Source: Oceanibium sediminis (GTDB taxonomy: Bacteria; Pseudomonadota; Alphaproteobacteria; Rhodobacterales; Rhodobacteraceae). From it: a stretch of 64,000 nucleotides of DNA. This document shows positions 39,960-48,590 of this stretch, piece after piece; positions within the stretch are counted from its first letter, which is position 1, and each line of letters starts with the position of its first letter. A program made the translations under genes and the position numbers. The stretch is taken from NCBI RefSeq assembly GCF_003265325.1, contig NZ_QGNX01000002.1:558001-622000 (forward strand), in the 5' to 3' direction. The notes under the pieces are model-generated. The model was not told where the DNA came from and did no database searches. It saw only the letters and a program-made list of their open reading frames with translations.

Positions 39960-40490
39960 GGGAGTGCTGTCCTCTATGACCGAGGAAACACTCGACGCTG
40001 GCGCTATCGAAGTTGCTGCGCTGCATCACGAAAAAATCCGGCCCGCTACTGCCGGTGTAATACAAGTGTCTGAATGTACTACATTTTGCCGTTAAGACTG
40101 ACCGCAAGATGTGTGTTGTACTACAACACATCTTGGCAAGGGGGCCGCTGCGCGCCCCCGTTGCATCCCCCAGGCCGTGGCTCCGTCAAGGCATTGAACC
40201 CGTTCCTGAGCCAGCAGACCGTATCGCCGGTCAACCACTCGCAGGCCTTGGAGACATCCCTCTCCACCTGCACCGAACCATGGATCAAAGGGCGTATCGC
40301 CGCCCCTTGAAACCCACTCGCAAGGGAGCCTTCGGCGCTCCCCTGCACCCCATCGACTTGGCGGGCGTTCCTGCCCCCAAGACCCCTGACCATTTCATGG
40401 AGACGACTTCATCGAGACCATGGAAGGAAGCTTTCGCGCTCCCTTGCCCTGGACCCATCCCATCGAGCCGTGGCTTGTAACGCCACCGGA
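39960..40490. other. 531-bp non-coding region with stem-loops
   Basis: No convincing gene in either strand. It holds the virD4 promoter palindromes at its left end, then GGGGGC/GCCCCC, GGGAGC-CTTCGGC-GCTCCC and other short stems between 40140 and 40450. The GC content is higher than in the adjoining defence genes. It could hold oriT, a structured RNA or a remnant; nothing firmer can be said. Confidence 0.4.
40073..40130. promoter_or_regulatory. two palindromes with a TGTACTACA core before virD4
   Basis: AATGTACTACATT (40073-40085) and TGTGTTGTACTACAACACA (40112-40130) are perfect odd-length palindromes sharing the core GTACTAC. Their centres (40079, 40121) are 42 bp apart, four helical turns. 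They lie 114-171 bp before virD4 and look like operators for a dimeric repressor; none is recognised by name. Confidence 0.55.
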
Positions 40491-40778
40491 CTAATAGCAC
40501 GCCTTTGAGGAGAACTTGACAGTGGTGCCATCCGTGCGGTTCACCCAGAAACACCGCGTGTCGTAATCAGCCGACCTTACACTAAAACTTTCAATTCCGC
40601 CGCCGATCTTCTCGTTAGCTTCTGGGTGCTTCGCAATAAGTTCTGTTAGAATTGCGGCATCCTCGACCGAAACCTTGTCGCCGAGATCATACTTGTAGAG
40701 CATCCTTTTGAAAAATGCATCTGCATCGCCCTTTTTTGAAAAGTGCAAATCGCCTATCTGAACCGGTTTGGCAACCAT
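40491..40778 (-). CDS. DUF3223 (DCL-like) protein
   Basis: A 95-residue protein: HFSKKGDADAFFKRMLYKYDLGD, then LIAKHPEANEKIGGGIESFSV, and RCFWVNRTDGTTVKFS. This is the DUF3223 pattern, related to plant DCL proteins and seen in rRNA processing and in bacterial accessory genes. It sits 31 bp beyond the hamB stop, same strand, so may be the last gene of the Hachiman transcript. Confidence 0.75.
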   Translation of the reverse strand: MVAKPVQIGDLHFSKKGDADAFFKRMLYKYDLGDKVSVEDAAILTELIAKHPEANEKIGGGIESFSVRSADYDTRCFWVNRTDGTTVKFSSKACY

Positions 40779-40809
40779 AACTCACCATGCTTTTTCTTGA
40801 TCTAAAATA

Positions 40810-43419
40810 CTACTCACTATCACCTGCGCTAAAGACGCCGGTAATTTGCAATGTTTCTCGTACGATCAGTGCGGGCAGGTCCATCCCCGCAAAATTTGGT
40901 CCGTACTCTGAAATCCAGGATATGCAGCCATCGCGGTCCAAATCATCTCGCGCGATCTTTTCATATAATGCTACAGCTGTCATTCGTGAAAGGCCAAGCT
41001 CCATCAACGAAAGAAGCGTAGTACTGGACACGCCGAACTCCAAGGCAACGCCAACATCAAAGTCTTCGTCGATCAGGTCTTCGCGACCTGCTTCGACTAG
41101 AAAGTATTTCAAGATATCTACATAAGCCGAAATATACTTTGGAGCTTTGAACCTCGCAGTCTCTTCTACAAGGCTCATCGTGTCGCGGATTAGCTTCGGC
41201 AGCTGGTAGGGCTTGTCATGTCTTTGATGGTATTCAATTCGCTTCCGAATTATCGCCGAAAGTGAAAGGCCTTTCATCCATTCGACCACAACAAGCGCAT
41301 GCAACGGGATCAGCCCGTCTGGAAGGAACACGGGAAAGATATTTTCGTTGATCCGACGCATAACGGTTACATACCTGTCGTAGGCATCGACACTTTCAGA
41401 AGGTGCCAAGAGAAGGTTTTCTAAGTCACGCTCGTAATTGCGAAAGTCATCAAGCAATCGCTGAAGGCCAACCGCGCTCACTCCTGGATGTCTGACAAGC
41501 AGCTCCTCACCGATGCTGACCAGACCCGAAATACCTTTAAGGCTGTCGTCTAACCGCTGAAGTGTTTCCCTCGAATGACGTTTCGCGAACGGTGCTTCTT
41601 TCAGACTCCCTAAACGAATGTAAGTGTTGAGAAGATATGCGCCGACTTGCTCAAACTCTTCACTTTTTTGCAGTTCTTTCAGGCTTTCAATGTCTCGCGC
41701 CTCTAGATAAGTAGCGAGCTCCTCTCCCGAGGTTAAGACGGCGTCGGTTTCGCGCTTAATTGGGTAACGGGCCCGCTTTGGCACGCCCACTGGCCAAGCC
41801 TTCGAATCGTGAGGGTCGATACAGATGATATTGCCTTGGAATTCGTTACCCCATCGTCCAGCACGCCCAGCCAGATTCCAGAAGTCGTGAGGCTCCATCG
41901 GATTTCCCTTACCCTTGCGTGGGCCGCGAACGACAATTGTCCTGCATGAGAGATTAACGCCCTCAATTAGTGTGGAGGTGCAGGCTAAGAATTTGATCTT
42001 TCCTTTACGGAACAGGCGTTCAATCTCTGTCCGAATCAAAGAGGGCATATTGCCGTAATGAAAAGCGACGCCGCGCTCAACTAGGGGAGCAAGTTGATAT
42101 TTTCGGTGAACGCCTTTCCGTGCTAAATCTGCAAGGGCTAGAAGCTCATCGTCATCCGTCTTTGCCGTGTCGCCTAGTTGACTGATCAGCAGCGCGACCT
42201 CTTCCGCCTCAGCCGCTCCATTGCAATACACGAGAGTGCCGCCGCGCCCGCCTGCAGCGGCAGCTATGAAGGCCAGCCTTTTCCTGAGTCCGGCAGGCTT
42301 ATTGTCGAGCTGCAATATGCCGATAGATACATGTGAGTCACCCTTAATAAGGTCTAGCTGCCATTCTTTCGGCTTTCGCGGCACTTGTTGGGCGACAACG
42401 ACATTCTGTAGAACCGTTGGCATGTCGCTATCAACGGCTGATCTCTTTGCGTTCTCAGGGGCATCTTCTAACAATTCACCTGGGTTCTGCGTTGATGGGC
42501 TCACGAAGACGGCCTTAATCGTCGGGTTGGCCCTGACTGTACGCTCGATGGCATCTTGCAGAATAACACCGCGTTGATGATCGCCAATCTTGTGCGCTTC
42601 ATCAACGATCAGGAGATCGATCTTGAGGTCATCCGAAAGAAGGTTAGCCAAGAGATGAAGGCGTTCTTGCGTAAACACAAAAACAGCTTTGTCTTTCCCT
42701 GATCTCGCGGCGAAGTAGGTGTCGATCAAAGGTAAGGAGCTTACCTGAATTTCTGAATCCGCGCCACACAACGCTTTCAGGTTTTGTTCTATTTCACTGA
42801 CCAGAGCGCGGGTGGGTGCTAGATAAACAGCCACAACTGTGTCGCTGGTTCGCAAGTGGTCCAGTAGCCATTGGAGAACGAGAAAAGTTTTTCCGGATGC
42901 TGTCGGGGCGGATGCAGAAAGCCAAGATGCGTCTGATGTCGCTCCCTCCCAGAGCTCTCTCTGAAAATCATTCACGCTGATCCACTTCCCGCTTGATTTG
43001 AGAAGAACCGAATCTTCAAACCGCCTCCGGTTAGCTTCAAGCCTCATCGATACGCCGAGGCGGGCATCGAGTTCCGGGGCTACGCGTTTTCTTTCATAGG
43101 CTAACTCAACCGACCGATGATTTGAGAGCTGCTCCATCAAGATTGCTCCGGCGTCGCGCAGCTTTTGCTCGGTCTCCAGGGTTACTGCCGCTGTGGCGAT
43201 CCTCAGCGCAGCTTCTTGATGCTCGCGAAGGGACGATCTGGCCAGTAAACTTCCTGCCAATAGCAATTCTTGCCACTCAAACGCCTTGTTCGGATCTTCG
43301 CATGTGTAGCTTTGCTCAAGGTTCGTTAATTCTGCTGCTACAGTAAGCTGGGTCAGCCTTGTTATGTCGTCTTGCAGGGCTTCGTTGGTCAACCAGTCGA
43401 AGAGTTCAGTGTCCTTCAT
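40810..43419 (-). CDS. hamB: Hachiman helicase HamB
   Basis: An 869-residue superfamily 2 helicase, the partner of HamA in Hachiman anti-phage defence. Walker A is APTASGKT (171-178), motif Ia LAPTRALVSEI, motif II IVDEAHKIGD (272-280), motif III VFVSPSTQNP. Motifs V and VI are STLIEGVNL and NLAGRAGRWGNEF. The ~350-residue C-terminal part is helical. The start overlaps the hamA stop by 4 bp. In known systems HamB senses damaged or odd DNA ends and releases HamA nuclease; that role is inferred here by family. Confidence 0.85.
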   Translation of the reverse strand: MKDTELFDWLTNEALQDDITRLTQLTVAAELTNLEQSYTCEDPNKAFEWQELLLAGSLLARSSLREHQEAALRIATAAVTLETEQKLRDAGAILMEQLSNHRSVELAYERKRVAPELDARLGVSMRLEANRRRFEDSVLLKSSGKWISVNDFQRELWEGATSDASWLSASAPTASGKTFLVLQWLLDHLRTSDTVVAVYLAPTRALVSEIEQNLKALCGADSEIQVSSLPLIDTYFAARSGKDKAVFVFTQERLHLLANLLSDDLKIDLLIVDEAHKIGDHQRGVILQDAIERTVRANPTIKAVFVSPSTQNPGELLEDAPENAKRSAVDSDMPTVLQNVVVAQQVPRKPKEWQLDLIKGDSHVSIGILQLDNKPAGLRKRLAFIAAAAGGRGGTLVYCNGAAEAEEVALLISQLGDTAKTDDDELLALADLARKGVHRKYQLAPLVERGVAFHYGNMPSLIRTEIERLFRKGKIKFLACTSTLIEGVNLSCRTIVVRGPRKGKGNPMEPHDFWNLAGRAGRWGNEFQGNIICIDPHDSKAWPVGVPKRARYPIKRETDAVLTSGEELATYLEARDIESLKELQKSEEFEQVGAYLLNTYIRLGSLKEAPFAKRHSRETLQRLDDSLKGISGLVSIGEELLVRHPGVSAVGLQRLLDDFRNYERDLENLLLAPSESVDAYDRYVTVMRRINENIFPVFLPDGLIPLHALVVVEWMKGLSLSAIIRKRIEYHQRHDKPYQLPKLIRDTMSLVEETARFKAPKYISAYVDILKYFLVEAGREDLIDEDFDVGVALEFGVSSTTLLSLMELGLSRMTAVALYEKIARDDLDRDGCISWISEYGPNFAGMDLPALIVRETLQITGVFSAGDSE

Positions 43420-44351
43420 TTGTCGAGCCCCAACGCCTTTAAAAACGCGCTACGGAACCCATCGGCGGATGGGACAGGTACGCAAAAAAACTGAATGTCG
43501 AAACTGTCTAACTTTTCAATACCTATCCTGTTCTTTACATTTTTACCCCAGTTTTTCATCTCCGCCTTAGCCGCAGCCGCGATGTCTGCGGCGACAGCCT
43601 TCGCTTGATCCTGAGGGTAGAACTCGGCATCGAAGGCAATCAGGGCGATTCCGCAGTATTGGACTCTATTCGACAAAGGTGACGTTCGGTCAAAATACTT
43701 TCTGAAGGCCGCTGTCAAATCGGGGTCACTAAGATCAGCCTTATCGCTCAAGAGAACGAGGTCGCGTTCTCGATCTGCACCTTCGTGATCGGTTTCGACC
43801 AGGAAAGGTGCCAAGGAGGACAAGCAGTCGCGGATCGCAGACGTAGGATCACTGTAGACCTTAGACTCACCCCAAAATAGCTTTATTATTCCATCATCAT
43901 TGACTGACGCATACACACCATCCGCCCCGTGATAGTGCATGTGTGAATCCGTCTTCAGGTCCATCTTGCATAGAACCTGTGGAATTTGAAGAAAGCGCTC
44001 CGCTAACAGGTAAAGCAGCATCTCTCCACCTTCGCCGGTATTGCTGAGGTCGGTGAACGTTCCGAGCGCCTCGTGGTGGAGGGCTGCGACGGCGCTTCCT
44101 GATTTGTACTTGAAGTCCCGAGCTCGAGCGGCATCGAGGCGAGATTTCGGGATGGCATAATCAACGAGAGCGTTTCGCATGAACTCGGCCAAGCGCTCAG
44201 GCCGAACACGTCCGTTGCCGTCGACTGTCAGGCAGTGGCAATGCAAGGTTGCGGAGCAATCCTCTAGCGGGACGTCCCGTTCAACCAGTTCAAGGTGTAC
44301 GTCTAGCTCCTCGGGATCGCCCGAAACGATGTTGTAAAGGTCATCTGACAA
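43416..44351 (-). CDS. hamA: Hachiman effector HamA (DUF1837)
   Basis: A 311-residue DUF1837 protein, the nuclease effector of Hachiman. The nuclease core is visible: NTGEGGEMLLYLLAERF (acidic residues 107 and 110), VLCKMDL (Lys129), HGADGVYA (141-148) and FWGESKVYSD (Glu162, Lys164). The start is uncertain. The 5' codon is TTG at 44351, preceded by an in-frame stop six codons upstream and with no good Shine-Dalgarno. The 295 bp upstream (44352-44646) is A/T-rich and holds its probable promoter, no gene. Confidence 0.85.
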   Translation of the reverse strand: MSDDLYNIVSGDPEELDVHLELVERDVPLEDCSATLHCHCLTVDGNGRVRPERLAEFMRNALVDYAIPKSRLDAARARDFKYKSGSAVAALHHEALGTFTDLSNTGEGGEMLLYLLAERFLQIPQVLCKMDLKTDSHMHYHGADGVYASVNDDGIIKLFWGESKVYSDPTSAIRDCLSSLAPFLVETDHEGADRERDLVLLSDKADLSDPDLTAAFRKYFDRTSPLSNRVQYCGIALIAFDAEFYPQDQAKAVAADIAAAAKAEMKNWGKNVKNRIGIEKLDSFDIQFFCVPVPSADGFRSAFLKALGLDK

Positions 44352-44646
44352 GAGCTGTGACAGTGCTCATCTCCTCATAAAATCAACCGCAATCTTGCTC
44401 TCTCAAGTTGCTCTATTGGAGAGAATAACATCCATGAATTGAAAGGCTTAGAGTTTTTTTAAGAAATTTTTTCGGGGATTGGGATTTCATGCCTAGGGAG
44501 CTTCGGGGGTCGCCCTTGAAAGACGGAAGATTCACAACTCGTGCCTGCCGCCTTTTAGGGCAGGGAGGTATCGACTTCGCGACTCTTTTTACGGTTGGTC
44601 CATGTTATTGTGATGATCGTCGTGTCAGCGAGCAGGCAGTTCATGA

Positions 44647-45957
44647 TCATTCTGGCTGCGTGGTATGGTCTTCTCGTCGCCGCATGAAGCGGTCTATCCA
44701 CCGTGATAGGCGTCCAGTATTGTTGTCTGCAGCAACGTGCCGGCCATCGGGCAGCGTCACGCAAGCGCATTCAACTGTCGTAAGCTCCAGCGTGCCGCCG
44801 TTGCGCGCGACGAGGCGGGTTTCTATGAGGGAGTCGACGAATGCGTCAAATTCCAGGCCTGCATCAGTGATGAATTTTCGCAACTCTGGCTCTGCAAGGT
44901 CGATGGTTTCATTTCTGCAGAGCTTGTTCATGATTGTGAATTGCTCTTGCGTTAGAACGTTTGGCTCCCAATCCGTGAAAGTTGGCACCTCTTCGAGCGC
45001 CTTTTTACTGTAGTTTTCGGCCGTAAGCATCCAGCCATATTGACAGGGATTTTGGGGGTGTTCGGCAAGCTTCGCCCAAAGCAGCGGTGAAAATCCTTCC
45101 ATCTGCAGGTCATCACCGAACAGTTCGGGCATTACTTGGATGTATGAAAGCCGCGTCCAAATAAGTTCTAGCATAATTAGCAGGGGGTTCGCAGCGGAAC
45201 TGGCTAGTAACAACATCTTATCATCGTTCATCGCGGCTCTATAGGGGTGCCCGCTGAACTTGACGAGGCTCGCGCCGCCAGCCACGATCTGTTGCGGGAA
45301 GGCTTGCGGGCCATAGCCAAGCTGAAAAGTCTTATCTTCAAGGAATTTCACAAAGCCCTTTCGGAGGCCGTATTCGCTATTGAAGCCACCATATCCAAAG
45401 GCAATTCGGATCGGTGCGAACTGGTCGCCTACAATCGCATGAAAGATGTGCTCAATATCTGGCGATAGGCTGGAGAGCTTTGCATAGGACGGCGCGACAA
45501 TGCCTGTGACCTCACTGAACGCTCGCCGCGAAGGGGTGACGTCATACTTGCCGCCTCCTTTGTCATTCTGAATCCAACTTGAATGCGTCTCCAGCACTTC
45601 TCGAAGCTGGTGGTAGGCCTCATCCAGGCCCTTCGAGAAGAGGTCTTTCTTGACTTCTATGACAGCAATCACGTCTTTGATGTGCCACATGAATTTGCCG
45701 GTGTATGGCACCGGCGTACCCTCGCCGCGCACCAGCATGCAGTCAATCTGGTTGCTGAGTTTGCCCTCGTGATCATGCGCGAAGCCCGACACAACTTTCA
45801 GGTCGAGGCCAGGCGGGATTGTGCGTTCAAGGATATCGGCAGTCAGTCCCTCATACATCTCTCCAATAGTGGGGGCATGCCGGATTCCGGCTTCTTCAAG
45901 TGCGGTGACTTCCTTCTCCGCGAAGGAGCGTAACAGATTGGCAATGTCATGAATCAT
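44647..45957 (-). CDS. DUF6602-like putative nuclease of the AbiE operon
   Basis: A 436-residue protein starting MIHDIANLLRSFAEKEV. The N-terminal 130 residues show a PD-(D/E)xK-like pattern: GEMYEGLTADIL (acidic near 33-36), NQIDCMLVRG (Asp72) and KDVIAVIEVKKDL (Glu101-x-Lys103). These features fit the DUF6602 family. The C-terminal half is unassigned and carries an MNKLCRNETIDL segment. The start overlaps the end of the HEPN-like gene by 11 bp, so it belongs to the four-gene abiE operon. Nuclease activity is inferred. Confidence 0.7.
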   Translation of the reverse strand: MIHDIANLLRSFAEKEVTALEEAGIRHAPTIGEMYEGLTADILERTIPPGLDLKVVSGFAHDHEGKLSNQIDCMLVRGEGTPVPYTGKFMWHIKDVIAVIEVKKDLFSKGLDEAYHQLREVLETHSSWIQNDKGGGKYDVTPSRRAFSEVTGIVAPSYAKLSSLSPDIEHIFHAIVGDQFAPIRIAFGYGGFNSEYGLRKGFVKFLEDKTFQLGYGPQAFPQQIVAGGASLVKFSGHPYRAAMNDDKMLLLASSAANPLLIMLELIWTRLSYIQVMPELFGDDLQMEGFSPLLWAKLAEHPQNPCQYGWMLTAENYSKKALEEVPTFTDWEPNVLTQEQFTIMNKLCRNETIDLAEPELRKFITDAGLEFDAFVDSLIETRLVARNGGTLELTTVECACVTLPDGRHVAADNNTGRLSRWIDRFMRRREDHTTQPE

Positions 45958-46990
45958 GCTCCGTCGTCCCTGTTGAAATTGACGGCGTACTGCTTGCTTC
46001 CATGCGCATCCGATCGATTTGTTCATCGATGTGGGCATCGACTTGCGCTGCCCCTTCCTCAATGTTTTCTCGCATCGCCGCGGTCTGATCGATGAAGGAG
46101 CGGTACTTCTTGAGCGCCTGGTTGGGGTTTGCTTCTCTTCTGAGACTACTTGCGCGCTCTTGCCACCTGGGGATCGGATCACTGCGATACTGTAGTGGAT
46201 AGTTGTCTTTGATCCACTCGACGAACTGGAAGACCGTCATCTCCGGACAGCCGTTCTCTCTCGCGAACCGCTTGCCTTCTTCGGAGAAGGCAAGTGACCA
46301 AGCCTGTCCTTCGAGGATGACGTTGTCGCGGCTCGTCGGTCTTACTCCGCCGGTTGCGATCAGATCGATGTACCCATCCTGGTTTTCGATGATCTCGTCC
46401 ATGTGGTTCGACAGCATCTCGATCACGGTAGCCGCATCGAATTCGGCTTCATCGCCGAGCGTGCGGCATGCTGATTGGTACGCTTCGATGCTGCCGGGCA
46501 TGAAAGCATCGGCTTCGAAGTATTTTACCGCCCGGTCCGGCAGCCTCTGGCCTGAGCTCCAGCCGAGGAAGCGCGGTTCATACCGTGCTAGAAAGTCACA
46601 GGACAGCTTGAAGTAGTGCGCTGAAAGCGCGGGCAGAATTGGCTCGTGCTGAATGCCAACGTGGTAGACTTCGTTGCGAAAGGCATGGAGCGCCGAGATG
46701 GTCTCGGCTTCCTCGTCGGATAGCTTGCCCTCCAGTTTCGCAAATTTCAGCTTTCGGTCGAATCGCCTTCCGAGAGCTTGCCGAAGCGCGGCCTCATGCG
46801 AGTAGTCTTTTCGCATATAACCGAAGCTCTTGAGGTCGTTCAGTTTGTCCGTCGCGATCTGATGAAGCGTGATCTCAACCACATTGTCGGTCAGCATCAG
46901 GCCGAAGCGCGCATCGTTCACATTGCCCTTGGAAATGTGTTCAAGAGCGAGGTCGAGCTGGTCGATATTGTTCGCGAGGAAACCAAGCAT
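45947..46990 (-). CDS. HEPN-motif protein of the AbiE operon
   Basis: A 347-residue, mainly helical protein. LHAFRNEVYHVG contains R105-N-x3-H110, the RX4-6H catalytic motif of HEPN RNases, in the usual helix context. The N-terminal helices LGFLANNIDQLDLALEHI and DNVVEITLHQIATDKLND agree with a HEPN four-helix bundle. The C-terminal 200 residues are unassigned. The ATG at 46990 overlaps the abiEii stop by one base (TGATG); a GTG one codon upstream is possible. The next gene overlaps it by 11 bp. A role in abortive infection is inferred from motif and neighbours. Confidence 0.65.
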   Translation of the reverse strand: MLGFLANNIDQLDLALEHISKGNVNDARFGLMLTDNVVEITLHQIATDKLNDLKSFGYMRKDYSHEAALRQALGRRFDRKLKFAKLEGKLSDEEAETISALHAFRNEVYHVGIQHEPILPALSAHYFKLSCDFLARYEPRFLGWSSGQRLPDRAVKYFEADAFMPGSIEAYQSACRTLGDEAEFDAATVIEMLSNHMDEIIENQDGYIDLIATGGVRPTSRDNVILEGQAWSLAFSEEGKRFARENGCPEMTVFQFVEWIKDNYPLQYRSDPIPRWQERASSLRREANPNQALKKYRSFIDQTAAMRENIEEGAAQVDAHIDEQIDRMRMEASSTPSISTGTTEHDS

Positions 46991-47793
46991 CACTCAGCCT
47001 CTGGCAGGCGGGCGATCAATTCATCACTGACCTTTTCTGCCATAGTTTTTAGGTCCCATTCGAAGCCGTCGCGCAGTAGCGGGCCGATATCTGCTGTGAA
47101 TAGCCGGTTCCCCAGCTTGGCGGCGAGGTTTTCTTCGAACTGGGTTTTGGTCACATGGTGCCCGCCATCCTCCATGTAGGCGGCGAAGGTTTCGATGATC
47201 TGTTTGCCGTCGCTGTCTTCGTGGTCGAGGGCCACGGCGAGATCGAAAAGGTCACGGCCTTTGCGGCGTTGGTAGAGGGCGCGCAATTTGGTCCCGAGTA
47301 GCTCGTTCAGCCCGTAGCTCGGGATGGCGCATTCGCCTTCGAACCAGCGTGACCGGACCTCGAACGGAACGTTTTGCAGGCCGTGGACCGCGAAGTGTTC
47401 GCGCGTATTGATCTCGACCTTAAGGGTCAGCGGCAAAGGTGGGTTGTCTTCCGAGCGAAACCGGAACTTGAAGGTTACACGGCCTTCGCTCTGCTTGTAG
47501 CGCGGTGTGTCATCCAGCCACGGTGTCAGCACATCGCGCAGCGCAGTCATCACGTCGCCTGCTGGTTCCGCGTTGATCTGGACAAGATCGATGTCTTCGG
47601 AATAGCGGGCCGGTGGTTTGAGGAAAAGCTTGTAGAGTGCCGTGCCGCCGCGAAAGGCAAGCGCGTCTCTCAGGACGCCATGTGAGAAAATATCGACGAG
47701 CGCCTTGCTGATCACGAGGTCCTGCTCGACCTGCGCGTCCTCGATCCAGGGCGCTTCCTCCCGCCATTCTGTAATGTAGTCGCGTGGGATCAA
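46990..47793 (-). CDS. abiEii: AbiEii-type nucleotidyltransferase toxin
   Basis: A 267-residue type IV toxin of the AbiEii/AbiGii family, which transfers nucleotides to RNA targets such as tRNA ends. The core has ALAFRGGTALYKLF (residues 45-56), RYSEDIDLV (63-71, catalytic acidic pair), LKVEINTREHF and a C-terminal LLGTKLRALYQRRKGRDLFDLAVAL in two parts. Start is TTG at 47793, overlapping the abiEi stop (TTGA). Upstream in-frame sequence lies inside abiEi and is not expected in this family. Confidence 0.88.
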   Translation of the reverse strand: MIPRDYITEWREEAPWIEDAQVEQDLVISKALVDIFSHGVLRDALAFRGGTALYKLFLKPPARYSEDIDLVQINAEPAGDVMTALRDVLTPWLDDTPRYKQSEGRVTFKFRFRSEDNPPLPLTLKVEINTREHFAVHGLQNVPFEVRSRWFEGECAIPSYGLNELLGTKLRALYQRRKGRDLFDLAVALDHEDSDGKQIIETFAAYMEDGGHHVTKTQFEENLAAKLGNRLFTADIGPLLRDGFEWDLKTMAEKVSDELIARLPEAE

Positions 47794-48584
47794 AACTCGG
47801 GTTCCACCTCTTCGTTGATGGTCAGCTTCCACGCCTTGACGCGGGGGCCGTCCTTTTCTCCATAGAGTGCGAGTGGCACATACTCGCGGGCGTTCTCTCT
47901 GACATACTCTTCCAGCGGGCCGGTGATTTCGCGGCCCTCGCCGAGCGACAGCAAATAGCCAAGCCGCTGTGCCCACGGGACCGGTGCTGTTTTTGCGGCC
48001 AAGACCAGCTTGTCGGGATCAAGCTGGTCGGCCAGTTCCGAGATCACAGTCGCACTCTGCTCAAGTCCGCCCGTGTGGTCAGGATAGCCTGCAAGATCAA
48101 TCGCCGTGGCCTCGGGTGTCGAGACCATCAGCGCGCCACGTGGCGTATTAAAAGGTTTGGTTGCGACCGCTTTGGTCTGTTTGCGGGCGATGAAGTTGAC
48201 CCTGACCTTGCCGCACTTGATCGGGCGACGGGACTTTTCTGTGAAGACCTGGAATTCTTGCGGGCGTTGATGGGCGGCTCCATAGTACTGTGCTGCGGTC
48301 AGCAGCCCTGCGTAGTAAGGCAGGCCTAGATGCGCCATCAACTGCGGGATGAACTGGTCTGCCGGTAGGCAGCCGAGCGATTTGTACTCCGGCGCGACGA
48401 TGACGTAGAATCCACGTGAGGGTGTAGCGATCAGGTCTTGCTTACCGAGCCTGTTCAGCGCCAGCTTGACAGCATCGGGCGAAGCGCTGAGCGCTGCCTT
48501 GGCGTCAGCACTCGTGAAGTGGTAGCGCCCGCTTGAGGCGAGGCTGTCTACATAGTCCCGAGCATGGCTGAATTCCTGTTTCAT
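47790..48584 (-). CDS. abiEi: AbiEi-type antitoxin and autorepressor
   Basis: A 264-residue antitoxin with a winged helix-turn-helix (RYHFTSADAKAALSASPDAVKLA, about 20-42, in two stretches), then RGFYVIVAPEYKSLG and the AbiEi C-terminal domain with YYGAAHQRPQEFQVFTEK and TPEATAIDLAGY. ATG at 48584. An inverted repeat lies 6 bp upstream (48591-48614), in keeping with known autoregulation by AbiEi. It is the first of four overlapping genes (abiEi, abiEii, HEPN-like, DUF6602-like). Confidence 0.88.
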   Translation of the reverse strand: MKQEFSHARDYVDSLASSGRYHFTSADAKAALSASPDAVKLALNRLGKQDLIATPSRGFYVIVAPEYKSLGCLPADQFIPQLMAHLGLPYYAGLLTAAQYYGAAHQRPQEFQVFTEKSRRPIKCGKVRVNFIARKQTKAVATKPFNTPRGALMVSTPEATAIDLAGYPDHTGGLEQSATVISELADQLDPDKLVLAAKTAPVPWAQRLGYLLSLGEGREITGPLEEYVRENAREYVPLALYGEKDGPRVKAWKLTINEEVEPEF

Positions 48585-48590
48585 CCGCAA

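Noticed and set aside
40074-40480. Short plus-strand frames (up to 123 codons) in the virD4-DUF3223 gap
   Set aside because: No Shine-Dalgarno, odd composition and overlapping stem-loops; more likely non-coding.
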